From positions 232,640 through 296,639 of the forward strand of contig NZ_JACIJS010000006.1 in assembly GCF_014199445.1 (NCBI RefSeq): a DNA stretch of 64,000 nucleotides, read 5' to 3'. The first letter of the stretch is position 1. Each line of letters opens with the position of its first letter. Positions 35,288 through 44,981 of this stretch are shown here, piece after piece. Both the position numbers and the translations under genes were made by a program. This DNA comes from Rubricella aquisinus. GTDB lineage: Bacteria > Pseudomonadota > Alphaproteobacteria > Rhodobacterales > Rhodobacteraceae. The notes under the pieces are model-generated. The model made no database searches, was not told where the DNA came from, and saw only the letters and a program-made list of their open reading frames with translations.

Positions 35288-36232
35288 TCACTCGATTTCG
35301 AACCGAACAGGCACGGTCAGGCGATGCACGCGTGCCTCGGGCGGCGGCGGAAAGGGGCTTGCCCGGCGGACAGCCGCAGTGGCGGCCTCGTCAAGCCGCC
35401 GGTTGCCGCTGGTGGTTGCGACACGCATCGCCATGACCTCTCCCGCGCGGCTGATCTGCACATCCATGATCGTGCGGCCGGTAATGCCCAATTGGCGCGG
35501 GCGCTGGGGGTAGCGGACATGCGACGCGATCAGCGCGCGCACGGATTGCACCCATGTCTCCTGCGCGCCTGCGGTGATTGCCGTGCCTGTAGTGGATGCG
35601 CCGGTCCCACCCGACACGGAGGCGGACTGCGCGCGGGCCGCCGCCTGCGCTGGTGCGGCAGAGCCAAGGCGCGCCGGGCGCGGGCGGGGCGGTGTCGTCT
35701 CTGCGAGCCTCCGGGGCGCGGCGGCGGCGGGCTTGGTGCTTCGCGTTGTGCGCGTAAAACTCTCCCGTGGCGCAGGGCGGGCCGGGGTCGCGCGCGGTGC
35801 TTGGCGCAAGGGACGCTGCGATTGCTCTGCCCGTGGGCGGGTCAATTGCCGCTCTTGCGGGGCGCGGGGCAGCGCCAATGCGCCGGGGGTAATGGCCTCG
35901 GGCTGGGTCAGACGCTCGGGCGGGATGAAAACGGGCTCTGCCACCTCGGACGCGGCGGCAAGGGCCGTGGCCTCTACCATGTCGGGCGCGTGCTCCGCCT
36001 CTGGGGCAGGGGGAGCGATGCTTTCCTCTGGGGCAGAGGCCGGACCAATCGGCTCTGCCGTGTCGGGTGGGCGGTCCCATGCCTCGACCATGGCGGCCAT
36101 GTCCGCTCCTGCGAGACCCGGCACACTACCCACCACACCGCCCGGCGCGGGGGATTGCGCCTGCCAGATCGCCAGTGCACCCATATGCACGGCCAGTGCT
36201 GCAGATACCGCAATGGCAAAGCCGCGTGTCAT
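35288..36232 (-). CDS. tonB: TonB energy transducer
   Basis: 314 residues. An N-terminal signal anchor (FAIAVSAALAVHMGALAIW) is followed by about 190 residues rich in Pro, Ala, Arg and Glu that can span the periplasm, and by a C-terminal TonB domain (about 225-314: RYPQRPRQLGITGRTIMDV and SGNRRLDEAATAAVRRASPFPPPPE). It carries proton-motive energy from ExbB/ExbD to TonB-dependent receptors. It is the last gene of the cobalamin operon and overlaps exbD by four bases, so it likely serves the BtuB-type receptor. Confidence 0.92.
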   Translation of the reverse strand: MTRGFAIAVSAALAVHMGALAIWQAQSPAPGGVVGSVPGLAGADMAAMVEAWDRPPDTAEPIGPASAPEESIAPPAPEAEHAPDMVEATALAAASEVAEPVFIPPERLTQPEAITPGALALPRAPQERQLTRPRAEQSQRPLRQAPRATPARPAPRESFTRTTRSTKPAAAAPRRLAETTPPRPRPARLGSAAPAQAAARAQSASVSGGTGASTTGTAITAGAQETWVQSVRALIASHVRYPQRPRQLGITGRTIMDVQISRAGEVMAMRVATTSGNRRLDEAATAAVRRASPFPPPPEARVHRLTVPVRFEIE

Positions 36233-36612
36233 GGGGCGGGCACCGTCACAATGGCGATATCGCTCACACCCTCGGCAGTGAGGCCCTTGGCCACGGCGAT
36301 CAGCCGGTCTGCGGGTGCGGCGCGATCCGCGCGGATATACACGCGCTCGGGCTGGCCAGAGAGAAGCCGCGCAAGAGCGGCCTCCCCCTCCATCCCGTCG
36401 TAAAGGATCATGCCATCGCCGCGCAGCACGAGCGTGGACGGCTCAGTGTCGGCCTCCGCCCCGGTTGCTTCGGCCAATGTCACGTCCTCCTCCGGCGCGG
36501 GAACGAGCGTTGCTGTCATCAGGAAAAAGACGAGCAGCAGGAACACGATATTTATCATCGGCACGATCCCGTCCTGCGGGGCGCGGCGCGGGGTCATGTC
36601 GTCAAACCGCAT
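36229..36612 (-). CDS. exbD: ExbD-type biopolymer transport protein, copy 2
   Basis: 127 residues. A cytoplasmic start (MRFDDMTPRRAPQDG) is followed by one transmembrane helix with the proton-path region (MINIVFLLLVFFLMTATLV; the usual Asp is replaced by Asn in MINIVF) and a periplasmic domain. Copy 1 next to it keeps MIDVVF with the Asp. The loss of the Asp in this copy suggests the two copies form a heteromeric pair in which only one protonates. The start is four bases after the copy 1 stop. Confidence 0.9.
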   Translation of the reverse strand: MRFDDMTPRRAPQDGIVPMINIVFLLLVFFLMTATLVPAPEEDVTLAEATGAEADTEPSTLVLRGDGMILYDGMEGEAALARLLSGQPERVYIRADRAAPADRLIAVAKGLTAEGVSDIAIVTVPAP

Positions 36613-36616
36613 GCGC

Positions 36617-37000
36617 TTACTCCACCAATGCCACATTGGGCAGACCCGCTGCGCCAAGCGTGTCGATGACGCGCATCAGCGCCTGCACATCGGCCCCATC
36701 GCGGGCGCGCAGGATGATCACATCCTCCGGCGATTGCATCAGGGGCGACAAACGGTCGGAAAGGGCAGAAAGATCAACCTCTTGCCCATTCAGGTGCAGG
36801 CCATCGCCACGCAGCTCCACCAGCCGCGGGGGGCCGGAATATGTGCTGCCCCCGTCACCCCCAGTGCGCAATGGCACAAGGTTTTCGGCCCCAAACCGTG
36901 CGGCCAGCATGAAAAAGATCAGGAGCAGAAACACAACGTCGATCATCGGTGTCAGGCTGGCGCGGCGGCGCGCGCGGGGCGGCGGGCTAAGGTCAAGCAT
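36617..37000 (-). CDS. exbD: ExbD-type biopolymer transport protein, copy 1
   Basis: 127 residues. The cytoplasmic tail RARRRASLTPMIDVVF carries the conserved Asp at the start of the single membrane helix (MIDVVFLLLIFFMLAA). The periplasmic domain ends VIDTLGAAGLPNVALVE. It works with ExbB and TonB in the inner membrane. ATG 37000 lies eight bases inside the exbB end; longer frames add a non-conserved leader. Confidence 0.92.
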   Translation of the reverse strand: MLDLSPPPRARRRASLTPMIDVVFLLLIFFMLAARFGAENLVPLRTGGDGGSTYSGPPRLVELRGDGLHLNGQEVDLSALSDRLSPLMQSPEDVIILRARDGADVQALMRVIDTLGAAGLPNVALVE

Positions 37001-37544
37001 CGGCCTGACCCGTGAGGATACGCGTCGCCTGATCCTCCATCCCGAGGCGCAACCGGTCCACGATGCTGTCAAACCATGTCAATGCAGCAGAGGCCGGAAT
37101 GGCGACCGCCATGCCCGCCGCCGTGGTCAGAAGCGCCTCCCAGATGCCGCCTGCAAGCGCGCCGGGATCAGCCTGTGCGCCGCTCGCCTCCAGCACGCGG
37201 AACGCGTCGATCATACCCAAAACGGTGCCCAGAAGGCCCACAAGCGGCGCGATGGTCGCGATCAGTTCAAGCGCACGCAGCCCCTGCCGCGCGGCGGCCA
37301 GTTCCGCGCGGGCGACACGGGTGACTTCCTCCCGCTGGTCGGCGGCGGACATCTCAGAGGCCCGAACGCCACGCGCGCGGGCCGCCACGCGCCCGATCAT
37401 ACCCGCGTCGGACCACGCGCCCAAGCTGCGGAAATGCCACAATTTCCACAGGATCACCGCGAGCGTCAGCACCGAAAGGCCGAAAATCACCCAAAGCGCC
37501 GGGCCACCAAGCGCCAGAAGGGAAGCGGAGGCTGTGTCGGTCAT
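36993..37544 (-). CDS. exbB: ExbB/TolQ/MotA family proton channel protein
   Basis: 183 residues with three transmembrane helices: LALGGPALWVIFGLSVLTLAVILWKL near the N-terminus, then LELIATIAPLVGLLGTVLGMIDAF and the third helix ALLTTAAGMAVAIPASAALTWF. The last two are the ExbB signature. It forms the pentameric channel around ExbD. It is coupled to cbiZ upstream by a 4-base overlap, which places it in the cobalamin operon rather than with a tol system; no tolA, tolB or pal gene is present. Confidence 0.93.
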   Translation of the reverse strand: MTDTASASLLALGGPALWVIFGLSVLTLAVILWKLWHFRSLGAWSDAGMIGRVAARARGVRASEMSAADQREEVTRVARAELAAARQGLRALELIATIAPLVGLLGTVLGMIDAFRVLEASGAQADPGALAGGIWEALLTTAAGMAVAIPASAALTWFDSIVDRLRLGMEDQATRILTGQADA

Positions 37545-38224
37545 GGGTCTGTCTCTCCTGTCGGCTGTAGGGGCTTTATCTGTCCTGCGCGGTGCTGCTC
37601 TGTCCAGAGGGTTACGCCTGCGCGCATGACCTGCCGTGTCGCCGCGCCAATGGCCTCCCCAAGGGCGGTGTGCATCCCGGCATAGGGCGTTGGATCGGGC
37701 GCATCAGGGGCGGCGATGACGATACAGTCGGTGCCGGTGCCCGTGGCGCGCCGCCCGCCCGGCAACGGGTGGTCAGCAGCCAGAACCTCCACCGTGCGGG
37801 CCGCAGCGATCAAGCTCATCGCTTCGAGCAGCGCGGCCTCCGTCATTGGGGTGTGCGATTGCACCAGAATATTGATCGTGCCGGGAAAGGGCGCGCGGGG
37901 GGAGCGGGTGCCGATCTCCTCCGCGTTCGAGAGGCCGACGGTGGCCAACGCCTCAACCCGGTGGCCCTCGATGGTCACGGTCGTGTGGTGATGGTGCCGG
38001 ATATCGCGGGAGGTCAGCAGACCAACGGGGTCGCCTTGTGTCGAGAGTTCCTTTGTAAACCAGTCTGTTACGTCAAGTTCCTGCGGTAAATCCGCGTTCC
38101 GCACTTGCCGCCATGCAACCCGTTGCGCGCGCGTGATCCCCGGATGGGACAGCGCCCAGCTTGCCATCTTGTGCGGGGTCGCGAGATCCGCGATCAGCCA
38201 TGGCGGGGTGAGCGTGATCCTCAT
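37541..38224 (-). CDS. cbiZ: Adenosylcobinamide amidohydrolase
   Basis: 227 residues. Family blocks are clear: PPWLIADLATPHKMASWAL, ITRAQRVAWRQVRNADLPQ, VGLLTSRDIRHHHHTTV, ALATVGLSNAEEIGT and TGTGTDCIVIAAP. CbiZ removes the lower-ligand nucleotide loop side chain of adenosylcobinamide derivatives, giving cobyric acid. In Rhodobacter sphaeroides it lets the cell convert pseudocobalamin into its own cobalamin. Its position between the importer ATPase and the energising complex says imported corrinoids are remodelled on entry. I chose ATG 38224, overlapping the btuD stop by four bases. Confidence 0.93.
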   Translation of the reverse strand: MRITLTPPWLIADLATPHKMASWALSHPGITRAQRVAWRQVRNADLPQELDVTDWFTKELSTQGDPVGLLTSRDIRHHHHTTVTIEGHRVEALATVGLSNAEEIGTRSPRAPFPGTINILVQSHTPMTEAALLEAMSLIAAARTVEVLAADHPLPGGRRATGTGTDCIVIAAPDAPDPTPYAGMHTALGEAIGAATRQVMRAGVTLWTEQHRAGQIKPLQPTGETDP

Positions 38225-38988
38225 GTCGCGCGGCCCTTGGGGGTCACGATCAACCCGGACGCGTCCCGTGCGATATGCGCGTCGATCCCATAAACGGCGC
38301 GCAGCAGTGGCGCGGTTAGCACCGCGTCCGGTGGCCCATCGGCCACGGCGCGCCCGTCCTGCATGACGATCAACCGGTCGCAAAACCGCGCCGCAAGGCT
38401 CAGATCATGCAAGGACACCAAAACGCCGCGCCCCGCGCGGGCCAAGCGCTGGAATGTCTCCATCAGGCCGATCTGATGGGCTGGGTCCAGCCCGGCTGTT
38501 GGCTCATCGGCGATGAGCAGCGGCGCTTCCTGTGCCAAGGCGCGCGCGATCAGCACCCGCGCGCGCTCCCCTCCCGACAGGTCCGTCGCAGGGCGGTGGC
38601 GAAAGGGGAGGAGGTCCATCTCCGTCAGGGCCGCGGTGATCGCCGTGTGATCCGCGGGGCCAAGCGCGCCGCGCCGATGCGGCGTGCGGCCAAGGGACAC
38701 CAGAAGCTCCACCGAAATCGGCCAGCCAATATCCCGCTCCTGTGGCAGATAGGCGACCTGCCGCGCACGCGCCTCCCGCCCCAGATCGGGCAGGGCGTGA
38801 CCGGCCAGCGTGATCTCCCCCATGGCGGGGATAAGGCCAAGGGCCGCTTGCATCAGTGTCGATTTGCCCGCGCCATTCGGCCCGATCAAGCCCGTGAGGC
38901 TGCCGGCCTCCATCGTGAGGCTGACCTCATTGACCACCGCGCGCCGATCCCGCATCACACGCAGATTGTGCAGAGACATCAGGCTCAT
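38221..38988 (-). CDS. btuD: Cobalamin ABC importer ATPase
   Basis: 255 residues. The Walker A motif GPNGAGKS lies near residue 37, Q-loop YLPQERDIGWP, signature LSGGERARVLIARAL, Walker B LLIADEPTAGLD and H-loop VSLHDLSLAARF. It belongs to the FecE/BtuD group by sequence. The operon context behind a cobalamin riboswitch assigns the substrate. It overlaps btuC and cbiZ by four bases at each end. Confidence 0.93.
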   Translation of the reverse strand: MSLMSLHNLRVMRDRRAVVNEVSLTMEAGSLTGLIGPNGAGKSTLMQAALGLIPAMGEITLAGHALPDLGREARARQVAYLPQERDIGWPISVELLVSLGRTPHRRGALGPADHTAITAALTEMDLLPFRHRPATDLSGGERARVLIARALAQEAPLLIADEPTAGLDPAHQIGLMETFQRLARAGRGVLVSLHDLSLAARFCDRLIVMQDGRAVADGPPDAVLTAPLLRAVYGIDAHIARDASGLIVTPKGRAT

Positions 38989-39986
38989 AGCAGCGTCCTT
39001 CGGGTGCGGAACACGAGCCAGAGGAAGAACGGCGCGCCGACAAGGGCCGTCAGCACCCCCAGTTTCAAATCCCTGTCCGGCGCGATCAGCCGCACCGCGA
39101 TATCCGCGGCCAGCAACAGCGCCGCCCCCGCAAGGGCCGAGGCAGGCAGTAAGCGGGAGGGCTGCGCACCAACAAGCGGGCGCATCACATGGGGCACGAT
39201 CAATCCGACAAAGCCGATGGCCCCGGCTACAGCGGTCGCAGCACCCACGCTCGCCGCCGTACCCAGCACCGCCAAGAGCCGCACGCGCGCGACCTGCACC
39301 CCCATGGTGCGCGCCGCGTCCTCACCCAGCGTGAGCGCATCAAGTGCACGACCGAGCGGCAGCAGCATCGCCCATCCTGCGAGCATAAAGGGTGCCGCCA
39401 GCGCCAGATGCTCCATCGACCGATCCGCGAGCGAGCCAAGCAGCCAAAACACAATCTCAACCGCCGCAAAGGGATTGGGCGACAGGTTCAGCACCAGCGA
39501 TGTCAGCGCCCCGGCAAGGCTCGATACCGCAACCCCGGCAAGGATCAGCGTCAGCGCCCCGCCGCGCAAACCGGCAAGGCTTTGCAGGATCAAGGTCGCA
39601 AGGATCGCGCCCAACAGCGCCATGAGCGGCAAGGCAAGCGGGAACAGCACCGACAATCCGGTATAAAGTGCCAGCACCGCGCCAAGGGCAGCAGCACCCG
39701 ACACGCCCAAAAGCCCCGGCTCCGCCAAGGGGTTGCGCAGGTATCCTTGCAGCGCCGCCCCCGATAGGCCGAGTGTGGCACCAATCATCAAGCCAAGGAT
39801 CGCGCGGGGCAGGCGAATTTCGCGCATCACGATGCCGGTCGCACTCTCCTCACCGCTCAGCAGGGCCGTGAGACTGTCGATCGTGCCGATCTCCGCCGGG
39901 CCGGTGAGCAGGGAGATGGCAAAAAGCAGCATCACCAGCGCCGCAAGTGCGCCCATCAGCGCCCCAAATGGCACGGGTCGGATCAT
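38985..39986 (-). CDS. btuC: Cobalamin ABC importer permease
   Basis: 333 residues, about ten membrane helices, FecCD/BtuC family: RLPRAILGLMIGATLGLSGAALQG, NPLAEPGLLGVSGAAALGAV, and GFVGLIVPHVMRPLVG near the C-terminus. It imports the corrinoid handed over by BtuF through the inner membrane. I chose ATG 39986, giving [10 protein letters not shown] and a 4-base overlap with btuF; the longer frame is a leader without family support. Confidence 0.93.
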   Translation of the reverse strand: MIRPVPFGALMGALAALVMLLFAISLLTGPAEIGTIDSLTALLSGEESATGIVMREIRLPRAILGLMIGATLGLSGAALQGYLRNPLAEPGLLGVSGAAALGAVLALYTGLSVLFPLALPLMALLGAILATLILQSLAGLRGGALTLILAGVAVSSLAGALTSLVLNLSPNPFAAVEIVFWLLGSLADRSMEHLALAAPFMLAGWAMLLPLGRALDALTLGEDAARTMGVQVARVRLLAVLGTAASVGAATAVAGAIGFVGLIVPHVMRPLVGAQPSRLLPASALAGAALLLAADIAVRLIAPDRDLKLGVLTALVGAPFFLWLVFRTRRTLL

Positions 39987-40798
39987 TCTGCCGGCTCCCG
40001 CAGGGCCGCGAGCGCGCGGATCGCGTCCTGCACAAGGGGAGTGCCGCACACCCATGTGGCATCACGCAGATGCTCCCGGCGCAGTGCCGCTTCGCGGACC
40101 GCCGGGTGGCGCTGGATTTCCTGTGCTCGCGCGGGCGGGTCATAGACCTGACCTTGCAACACGATATCGGGATGGGAGGTAACCAACAGCTCAAGCGGCA
40201 AACGCGACAAGCTGCCAAGGCCCAATTCCGCGCCGATATTGTCAAACCCCGCCACGGTCAGGATGGCATTGGGCAGGCTGCCCGCGCCGGAAGTGTAGGA
40301 GTTGGCGTAATGCAGCGCCATGCGGGGGCGGGTCTCGGGCTGGCGGATCGCAGCGATGGTGGCATCAAGGGCTGCAATCGCGTCCTCCGCCGCGTCCTCT
40401 GTGCCAAGCCAGCGGCCCATTTGCCGTGTTGTGTCGCGCACATCGTCAAGCGAGCGGGCGATGGGGATCTGTTCGACCCGGATGCCAAGCCTGCGCAGCA
40501 GGTTCACGGTGGCTGGGTCGGTGAATTGCCCCGCAAGCACCAGATCAGGCGCCAGCAAAAACACGTCCTCCGCCCGCCCGGTATTGATCGGATAGCCGCG
40601 CGCCTCCTCCGCCATGGCGGAGGAGACCGGGTCACGCGCAATGCGGGAGACGGAGAGCAATTGCCCCGGCCGCGCCAATTGCATGGCAAGCTGGTCGGTA
40701 CACAGATTGATCGACACCACACGTTGGGGCGCCGGGTCATCCGCCCATGCAGGGGCGCACAGCCCCAGACACAGCGCGATGAGCCCGGCGCGCACCAT
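39983..40798 (-). CDS. btuF: Corrinoid-binding periplasmic protein
   Basis: 271 residues. A signal peptide ([16 protein letters not shown]) precedes a two-lobed helical-backbone binding protein: [54 protein letters not shown], then [17 protein letters not shown] in the second lobe. It belongs to the BtuF/FhuD class. The start overlaps the btuB stop by one base (TGATG). Confidence 0.92.
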   Translation of the reverse strand: MVRAGLIALCLGLCAPAWADDPAPQRVVSINLCTDQLAMQLARPGQLLSVSRIARDPVSSAMAEEARGYPINTGRAEDVFLLAPDLVLAGQFTDPATVNLLRRLGIRVEQIPIARSLDDVRDTTRQMGRWLGTEDAAEDAIAALDATIAAIRQPETRPRMALHYANSYTSGAGSLPNAILTVAGFDNIGAELGLGSLSRLPLELLVTSHPDIVLQGQVYDPPARAQEIQRHPAVREAALRREHLRDATWVCGTPLVQDAIRALAALREPAE

Positions 40799-42597
40799 CA
40801 GAACTGACCCGACACGCCGACATAGAATGCCCGGTCGGACGTGCCATATCGGTTGAGCGTCTGATATTCCTGATCAAGCAGGTTCTCGATCCGCAGATGC
40901 AACGCGGTATCGGCGTTCAGGTCATATGTCAGCTTGGTGTTCACCAGCACATAGCCGCCCAAATCACGCCCGCCGTCAATCACGTCAATCGGTTGATATG
41001 CGTCAGCGGCAAGCCCGATCCGCTCCCCGATGCGGGTGGCAAGCGTCAGGCTCACTTCCTGCTCCGGCACCCGCACCTGTTGGGTGCCATTGGCGTTGCG
41101 CGCATGGCTATAGGTATAGCCAAGGCCATAGCTGACCGCGCCGATCTGCGATCCGGCGCTGATCTCCACCCCGGTGCTTTTGGAGGTGCCGGCAACCTGA
41201 TTGTACCCCCCGCCGACAAATTCGATCCGGTTGTCGATATCGAGCCTGAACAGGGTGGCCGACAGATCAACGCCCGCAACCTGCGTGTCGATTCCAGCGT
41301 CAAGGCTGAGGCTTTCCTCCGGTTTGAGGGCCGCGTTGGCCCCAAACGGGCCGAACAGCTCATTCAGGGACGGCGCGCGGAACCCGGTCGCGGCAGAGGA
41401 GCGCAGCTTTGTCGTGTCGCTGATCCGGTAGGCAATCGTCGCGCGGTAGGTCTCAAAACTGCCAAAGGCGGAATGATCATCGACCCGCGCGCCAAAGGTC
41501 AGCGTGGAAGCCCCCACATCGAAAGAGCCTTGGGCAAACAGCCCGTCAATGCGCGAGTTGGTAAAGGCGCGGCCCACGGGCTGCGCTTCTTCCCAAGTGC
41601 GGTCAAAGCCGAACACCGCGTCGATGGGGCCATCGCCCGCATAGGTGCCGACATACTCCACCTTGTCCCGCGCTCCGGCATTGCCAAAGGAGAACGCGGA
41701 GTTGGTGTAGAAATCGCGGGTGGCGACAAGGTTCTGCACGCCGATCCGGTGGGTAAAGGCGCTGTCCTCGTTCTGAAGGTCCAGATGCGCACCGATTTCG
41801 CGTTTGAACCGCTCAAAAACGTTGTCGCGATCGGCCACGGGGGTGCCGCCATCATAGCCGCCGCGCCCGGTTTCGGCCGCGACCGATCCGCTAACCGCGA
41901 TGCCGCTGCTCACCTGATGCCCGGCTTTGAGGCGCACTGCGTTGCGCGCATACCCATCGGTTTCGGTGTTGCCGAGGTTTTCATCGGCGGCGGAAAACCC
42001 ATCAGACACCAGCCGACCGAACGAAAGGCTCACGTCGCTGTCGCCAAACACGCCAGAAACACGGCCATTCGCGTCCACCGTGTTATAGCTGCCTGCCTCG
42101 ACGGAGTAGGCGGCGCTCACACCGTCTTGTGTCGCGCGGCGGGTGGTGATGAACAGTACGCCGCCCACGGCCTCCCCCCCATAAAGCAGGGATTGCGATC
42201 CTTTGAGCACCTCTACCTGTTCGATATCGGCAGTGGTCAGACCGGACAGTTCGGCCTGTATCTGCAACTCGGAAGGATCGGAGAGTTCGACCCCATCGAT
42301 ATAAACCGCGACATAACGGTCCTGCGCGCCCCGGATACGGATATTGGCCGCCGCCCCGACCCCGCCATTGCGCACGATATTCACGCCCGGAATGCGCTTG
42401 AGATAGTCGATCAGGGCGATGTCACCGGAGCGGTCAAGCTCCTCGCGCGTCACGACCGTGACCGCAGAGCCGACCCGCGCGGCCTCCGTCGGGGTACGGT
42501 TGGCGGAGACGATGATATCATCCAGCCGGGTCTGCGCCGTCAGAGGGGCTGCGATCAGGGCAATCAGCCCCGTGGTGAGAAGAAGAGAGCGTTTCAT
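40798..42597 (-). CDS. btuB: TonB-dependent cobalamin receptor
   Basis: 599 residues. A signal peptide ([18 protein letters not shown]) is followed by a TonB box-like [21 protein letters not shown], a plug domain ([46 protein letters not shown]) and a barrel ending [11 protein letters not shown] with terminal Phe. It binds corrinoids outside and passes them to BtuF. A cobalamin riboswitch lies 150-330 bases upstream, so expression should fall when cobalamin is plentiful. I chose ATG 42597; it is the first gene of nine in the operon. Confidence 0.95.
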   Translation of the reverse strand: MKRSLLLTTGLIALIAAPLTAQTRLDDIIVSANRTPTEAARVGSAVTVVTREELDRSGDIALIDYLKRIPGVNIVRNGGVGAAANIRIRGAQDRYVAVYIDGVELSDPSELQIQAELSGLTTADIEQVEVLKGSQSLLYGGEAVGGVLFITTRRATQDGVSAAYSVEAGSYNTVDANGRVSGVFGDSDVSLSFGRLVSDGFSAADENLGNTETDGYARNAVRLKAGHQVSSGIAVSGSVAAETGRGGYDGGTPVADRDNVFERFKREIGAHLDLQNEDSAFTHRIGVQNLVATRDFYTNSAFSFGNAGARDKVEYVGTYAGDGPIDAVFGFDRTWEEAQPVGRAFTNSRIDGLFAQGSFDVGASTLTFGARVDDHSAFGSFETYRATIAYRISDTTKLRSSAATGFRAPSLNELFGPFGANAALKPEESLSLDAGIDTQVAGVDLSATLFRLDIDNRIEFVGGGYNQVAGTSKSTGVEISAGSQIGAVSYGLGYTYSHARNANGTQQVRVPEQEVSLTLATRIGERIGLAADAYQPIDVIDGGRDLGGYVLVNTKLTYDLNADTALHLRIENLLDQEYQTLNRYGTSDRAFYVGVSGQF

Positions 42598-42744
42598 ACG
42601 CGGTATTCCATCCGTATCAGGGGCATGCGCCCCGGTTTGATCTTTTGCTCGGGTGGACAATGCGCGCAGTGCCACCGCAAACGGTTTCCTGATCACCGCT
42701 GCGGTTACGCCGCTCCTTCACGCACCCCGCGCGTCGGATGGGTG

Positions 42745-42925
42745 GTCTTGCCGGCAGGTCTCCTGGCTTGCGGGTCAATGCCGTTACTCCGCCTTCCCGC
42801 GCCCCTTGGGGGCAGTGGCATTGTGGAGCTGGCTCGCCGCTTACAGTTGCGGGGGCAGCCGCGGTTTTGCGCCATCGCGCGCACCGCGTTCCCTTTTCAT
42901 CCAACCCGTTTTCACGGAGTGGAAC
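42745..42925 (-). promoter_or_regulatory. Cobalamin (B12) riboswitch
   Basis: On the minus strand the conserved order is present: AAAAGGGAACGCGGTG, then GCTGCCCCCGCAACTGTAAG, GCCACTGCCCCC and the B12 box GCCAGGAGACCTGCC (42767-42753). These are the core blocks of the class I AdoCbl riboswitch. The expression platform between the box and btuB includes a GGGGC-GCAT-GCCCC stem about 25 bases before the ATG with no T run, so control of translation is more likely than termination. Confidence 0.95.
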
Positions 42926-42935
42926 CGGACGCGTT

Positions 42936-42965
42936 CTTTAACGCGGGGAAGGGCTGTTCTGTCAA
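42936..42965 (-). promoter_or_regulatory. Promoter of the cobalamin operon
   Basis: Minus strand: TTGACA (42965-42960), 18 bases, TTAAAG (42941-42936). The expected start lies just before the riboswitch. Confidence 0.6.
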
Positions 42966-43071
42966 CCTCATGTCGCGTCGCAGCATCGGCAAAAAGCGAC
43001 ATCGCCGCTTGCCCCCTTGGCCATTTGCCCCGAAGCTGACGGAAAAACGGAAAAGACAGGGGAGGTATGCC

Positions 43072-44148
43072 ATGCCGGGTCCATTGGACGGGTTGCGCGT
43101 GGTCGAGTTTTGCGGACTGGGGCCGGGGCCGTTCTGCGGGATGCTTCTGGCCGATCTTGGCGCCGATGTGGTGCGCATTGATCGCCCCGGCACCGATCCG
43201 AAAGGGGCGCTCGGGCATCACGTCTTGGGCCGGGGGAAGCGTGTTGTGACCCTTGACCTTAAGGCCGACCGCGCGGCAGCCCTTGATCTGATCGCCCATG
43301 CCGATGCGTTGATCGAAGGGTTCCGCCCGGGCGTGATGGAACGGCTAGGCCTTGGTCCCAAGGACGCCCACGCCCGCAATCCCGCGCTGATCTATGGCCG
43401 GATGACCGGCTGGGGCCAGACCGGCCCGCGCGCGCAGGATGCAGGGCATGACATCAACTATATCGGCCTCACGGGTGCGCTTCATGCAATCGGAGAGGAC
43501 GGACCGGTGCCGCCCTTGAACCTCTTGGGCGATTTCGGGGGCGGGGCGATGTATCTGGCCGTGGGCATTCTGGCCGCCCTCCATGAGGTGCGCAAAACCG
43601 GGCGCGGGCAGGTGATTGACGCGGCCATTGTCGATGGCACCGCCCATCTGAGCGCGATGATCTGGGGCATGGTCGGGCAGGGTGCATGGACGGCAGAGCG
43701 GCAGGCCAACACGCTTGACGGTGGGGCGCATTTCTATCGCTGCTATGAATGCGCCGATGGAAAATGGCTGAGCATCGGCCCGATTGAGCCGAAATTCTAT
43801 GCGCTCCTGCGGGAGAAAGCCGGGCTGACCGACCCCGCTTTTGACGCGCAGACGGACCCCGCAGGCTGGCCCAATCTGCGGGCGCGCTGTGCCGCGATGT
43901 TCAAGACGCGGAGCCAAGCGGAATGGCTTGCGCTGTTGGACGGGACGGATGCCTGTGTGGCCCCGGTCCATGATTTTGATGCCGCTCTTGCTGATCCCCA
44001 TATGCAGGCGCGCGGCGTGTTTCAGATGGGAAAGGACGGCCCTGAACCCTCCGCCGCCCCGCGCTTTTCCCACACCCCAGCAGAGCCGAGCCATCCGGTG
44101 GCGGAGGCAACGCTGGGCGATATCCTCAATGGATGGAGCGGATCATGA
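43072..44148 (+). CDS. CaiB/BaiF family CoA transferase (racemase-like)
   Basis: 358 residues, class III CoA-transferase fold. The start [32 protein letters not shown] and the block [17 protein letters not shown], with [17 protein letters not shown] and [28 protein letters not shown], are typical of alpha-methylacyl-CoA racemases. The Asp of GHDINY is at the racemase catalytic position. It could racemise 2-methylacyl-CoA or move CoA between acids. ATG 43072 follows GGGGAGG; the frame is open for about 2 kb upstream only as antisense to btuB. The stop overlaps the next gene as ATGA. Confidence 0.92.
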   Translation: MPGPLDGLRVVEFCGLGPGPFCGMLLADLGADVVRIDRPGTDPKGALGHHVLGRGKRVVTLDLKADRAAALDLIAHADALIEGFRPGVMERLGLGPKDAHARNPALIYGRMTGWGQTGPRAQDAGHDINYIGLTGALHAIGEDGPVPPLNLLGDFGGGAMYLAVGILAALHEVRKTGRGQVIDAAIVDGTAHLSAMIWGMVGQGAWTAERQANTLDGGAHFYRCYECADGKWLSIGPIEPKFYALLREKAGLTDPAFDAQTDPAGWPNLRARCAAMFKTRSQAEWLALLDGTDACVAPVHDFDAALADPHMQARGVFQMGKDGPEPSAAPRFSHTPAEPSHPVAEATLGDILNGWSGS

Positions 44149-44924
44149 CCATGCAACAGGCCACGGATTTTGTGGAGGAGACCCGCGCTCTCGCGCGGAT
44201 CGTCACGCCCGATATTCTGTCGATCAAAACGGGCTTTAAGGGCTGGAGTATTGAGCAGATCATCCGGCATCTGCATGTCTGGACGACCATGGTTGCCTAC
44301 GCGCAATCGGATGAGGCGCGGTTTGTCGAAACACTCGAAACGCTCCACCCCGCCTTCCTCAAAGGCCGGGTATGGGAGGCCGAGGCGCTTTTCATGCCGC
44401 AAACCGGAGCGGCGCTGCTGTCTGACTGGCGCGACATGGCTGAGGAGGTGGGCGCGCGCTGGGCTGGCGTGGACCCGAAACAACGCATTCCATGGGTCGG
44501 CACCAGCATGTCCGCCCGCTCCGCCATGACCGCCCGCCAGATGGAGACTTGGGCCCATGGGCAGGCGATCTACGATGCGCTGGGCCTTGCGCGCGTCGAT
44601 GCTGACCGGCTGAAGAACATCGCGGTTCTGGGGATCAACACGTTTGACTGGACCTATCAGAACCGGGGCCTGACACCGCCCGATACGCGCCCGACGGTGA
44701 TCCTGACCGCGCCAAGCGGGGCGGAATGGCGGTTTGAGGGCAGTGATGACGTCGTGCGCGGCTCCGGTACCGGGTTTTGTCAGACCGTTACTCAGACCCG
44801 CAATGTTGCGGATACCGATATTGTCACGATGGGCCCGGTCGCAGCGTTCTGGATGGGCAATGCCCAGTGTTTTGCCGGCCCTCCCCATGATCCGCCAGCC
44901 CCCGGCACGCGCGGGCCGCGCTGA
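44145..44924 (+). CDS. TIGR03084-like DinB/MDMPI-fold protein
   Basis: 259 residues. The N-terminal half is a four-helix metal-binding fold of the DinB/maleylpyruvate-isomerase kind: [18 protein letters not shown] with a His, and [18 protein letters not shown] with another His, consistent with a three-His metal site. The C-terminal half resembles the wHTH/SCP-like part of that family ([20 protein letters not shown]). The family is uncharacterised; thiol-dependent isomerase or transferase activity is only inferred. ATG 44145 has GGAG six bases before and overlaps the CoA transferase stop by four bases, so the two are coupled. Confidence 0.78.
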   Translation: MTMQQATDFVEETRALARIVTPDILSIKTGFKGWSIEQIIRHLHVWTTMVAYAQSDEARFVETLETLHPAFLKGRVWEAEALFMPQTGAALLSDWRDMAEEVGARWAGVDPKQRIPWVGTSMSARSAMTARQMETWAHGQAIYDALGLARVDADRLKNIAVLGINTFDWTYQNRGLTPPDTRPTVILTAPSGAEWRFEGSDDVVRGSGTGFCQTVTQTRNVADTDIVTMGPVAAFWMGNAQCFAGPPHDPPAPGTRGPR

Positions 44925-44981
44925 CTCGACAGGGCAGGGTGCCTGACTTAAGTTACCTCTCATCAGTGACAGGAGAGACGA

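Larger units (their letters stand above)
42598..43071. other. 474-base divergent region with a cobalamin riboswitch
   Basis: It separates btuB from the CaiB-type gene. It contains the btuB promoter and riboswitch on the minus strand and the palindrome GGGGCATGCGCCCC (42620-42633) close before btuB. The plus-strand gene's promoter was not identified and may lie inside the riboswitch sequence. Confidence 0.7.

Noticed and set aside
42617..42904. 95-codon minus-strand frame upstream of btuB
   Set aside because: It is a conceptual translation of the cobalamin riboswitch.
40897..43071. Plus-strand open frame of more than 2 kb continuous with the CoA transferase
   Set aside because: It is antisense to btuB and the riboswitch, has no family-like sequence, and the true start at 43072 has a strong ribosome site. 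High G+C keeps antisense frames open.
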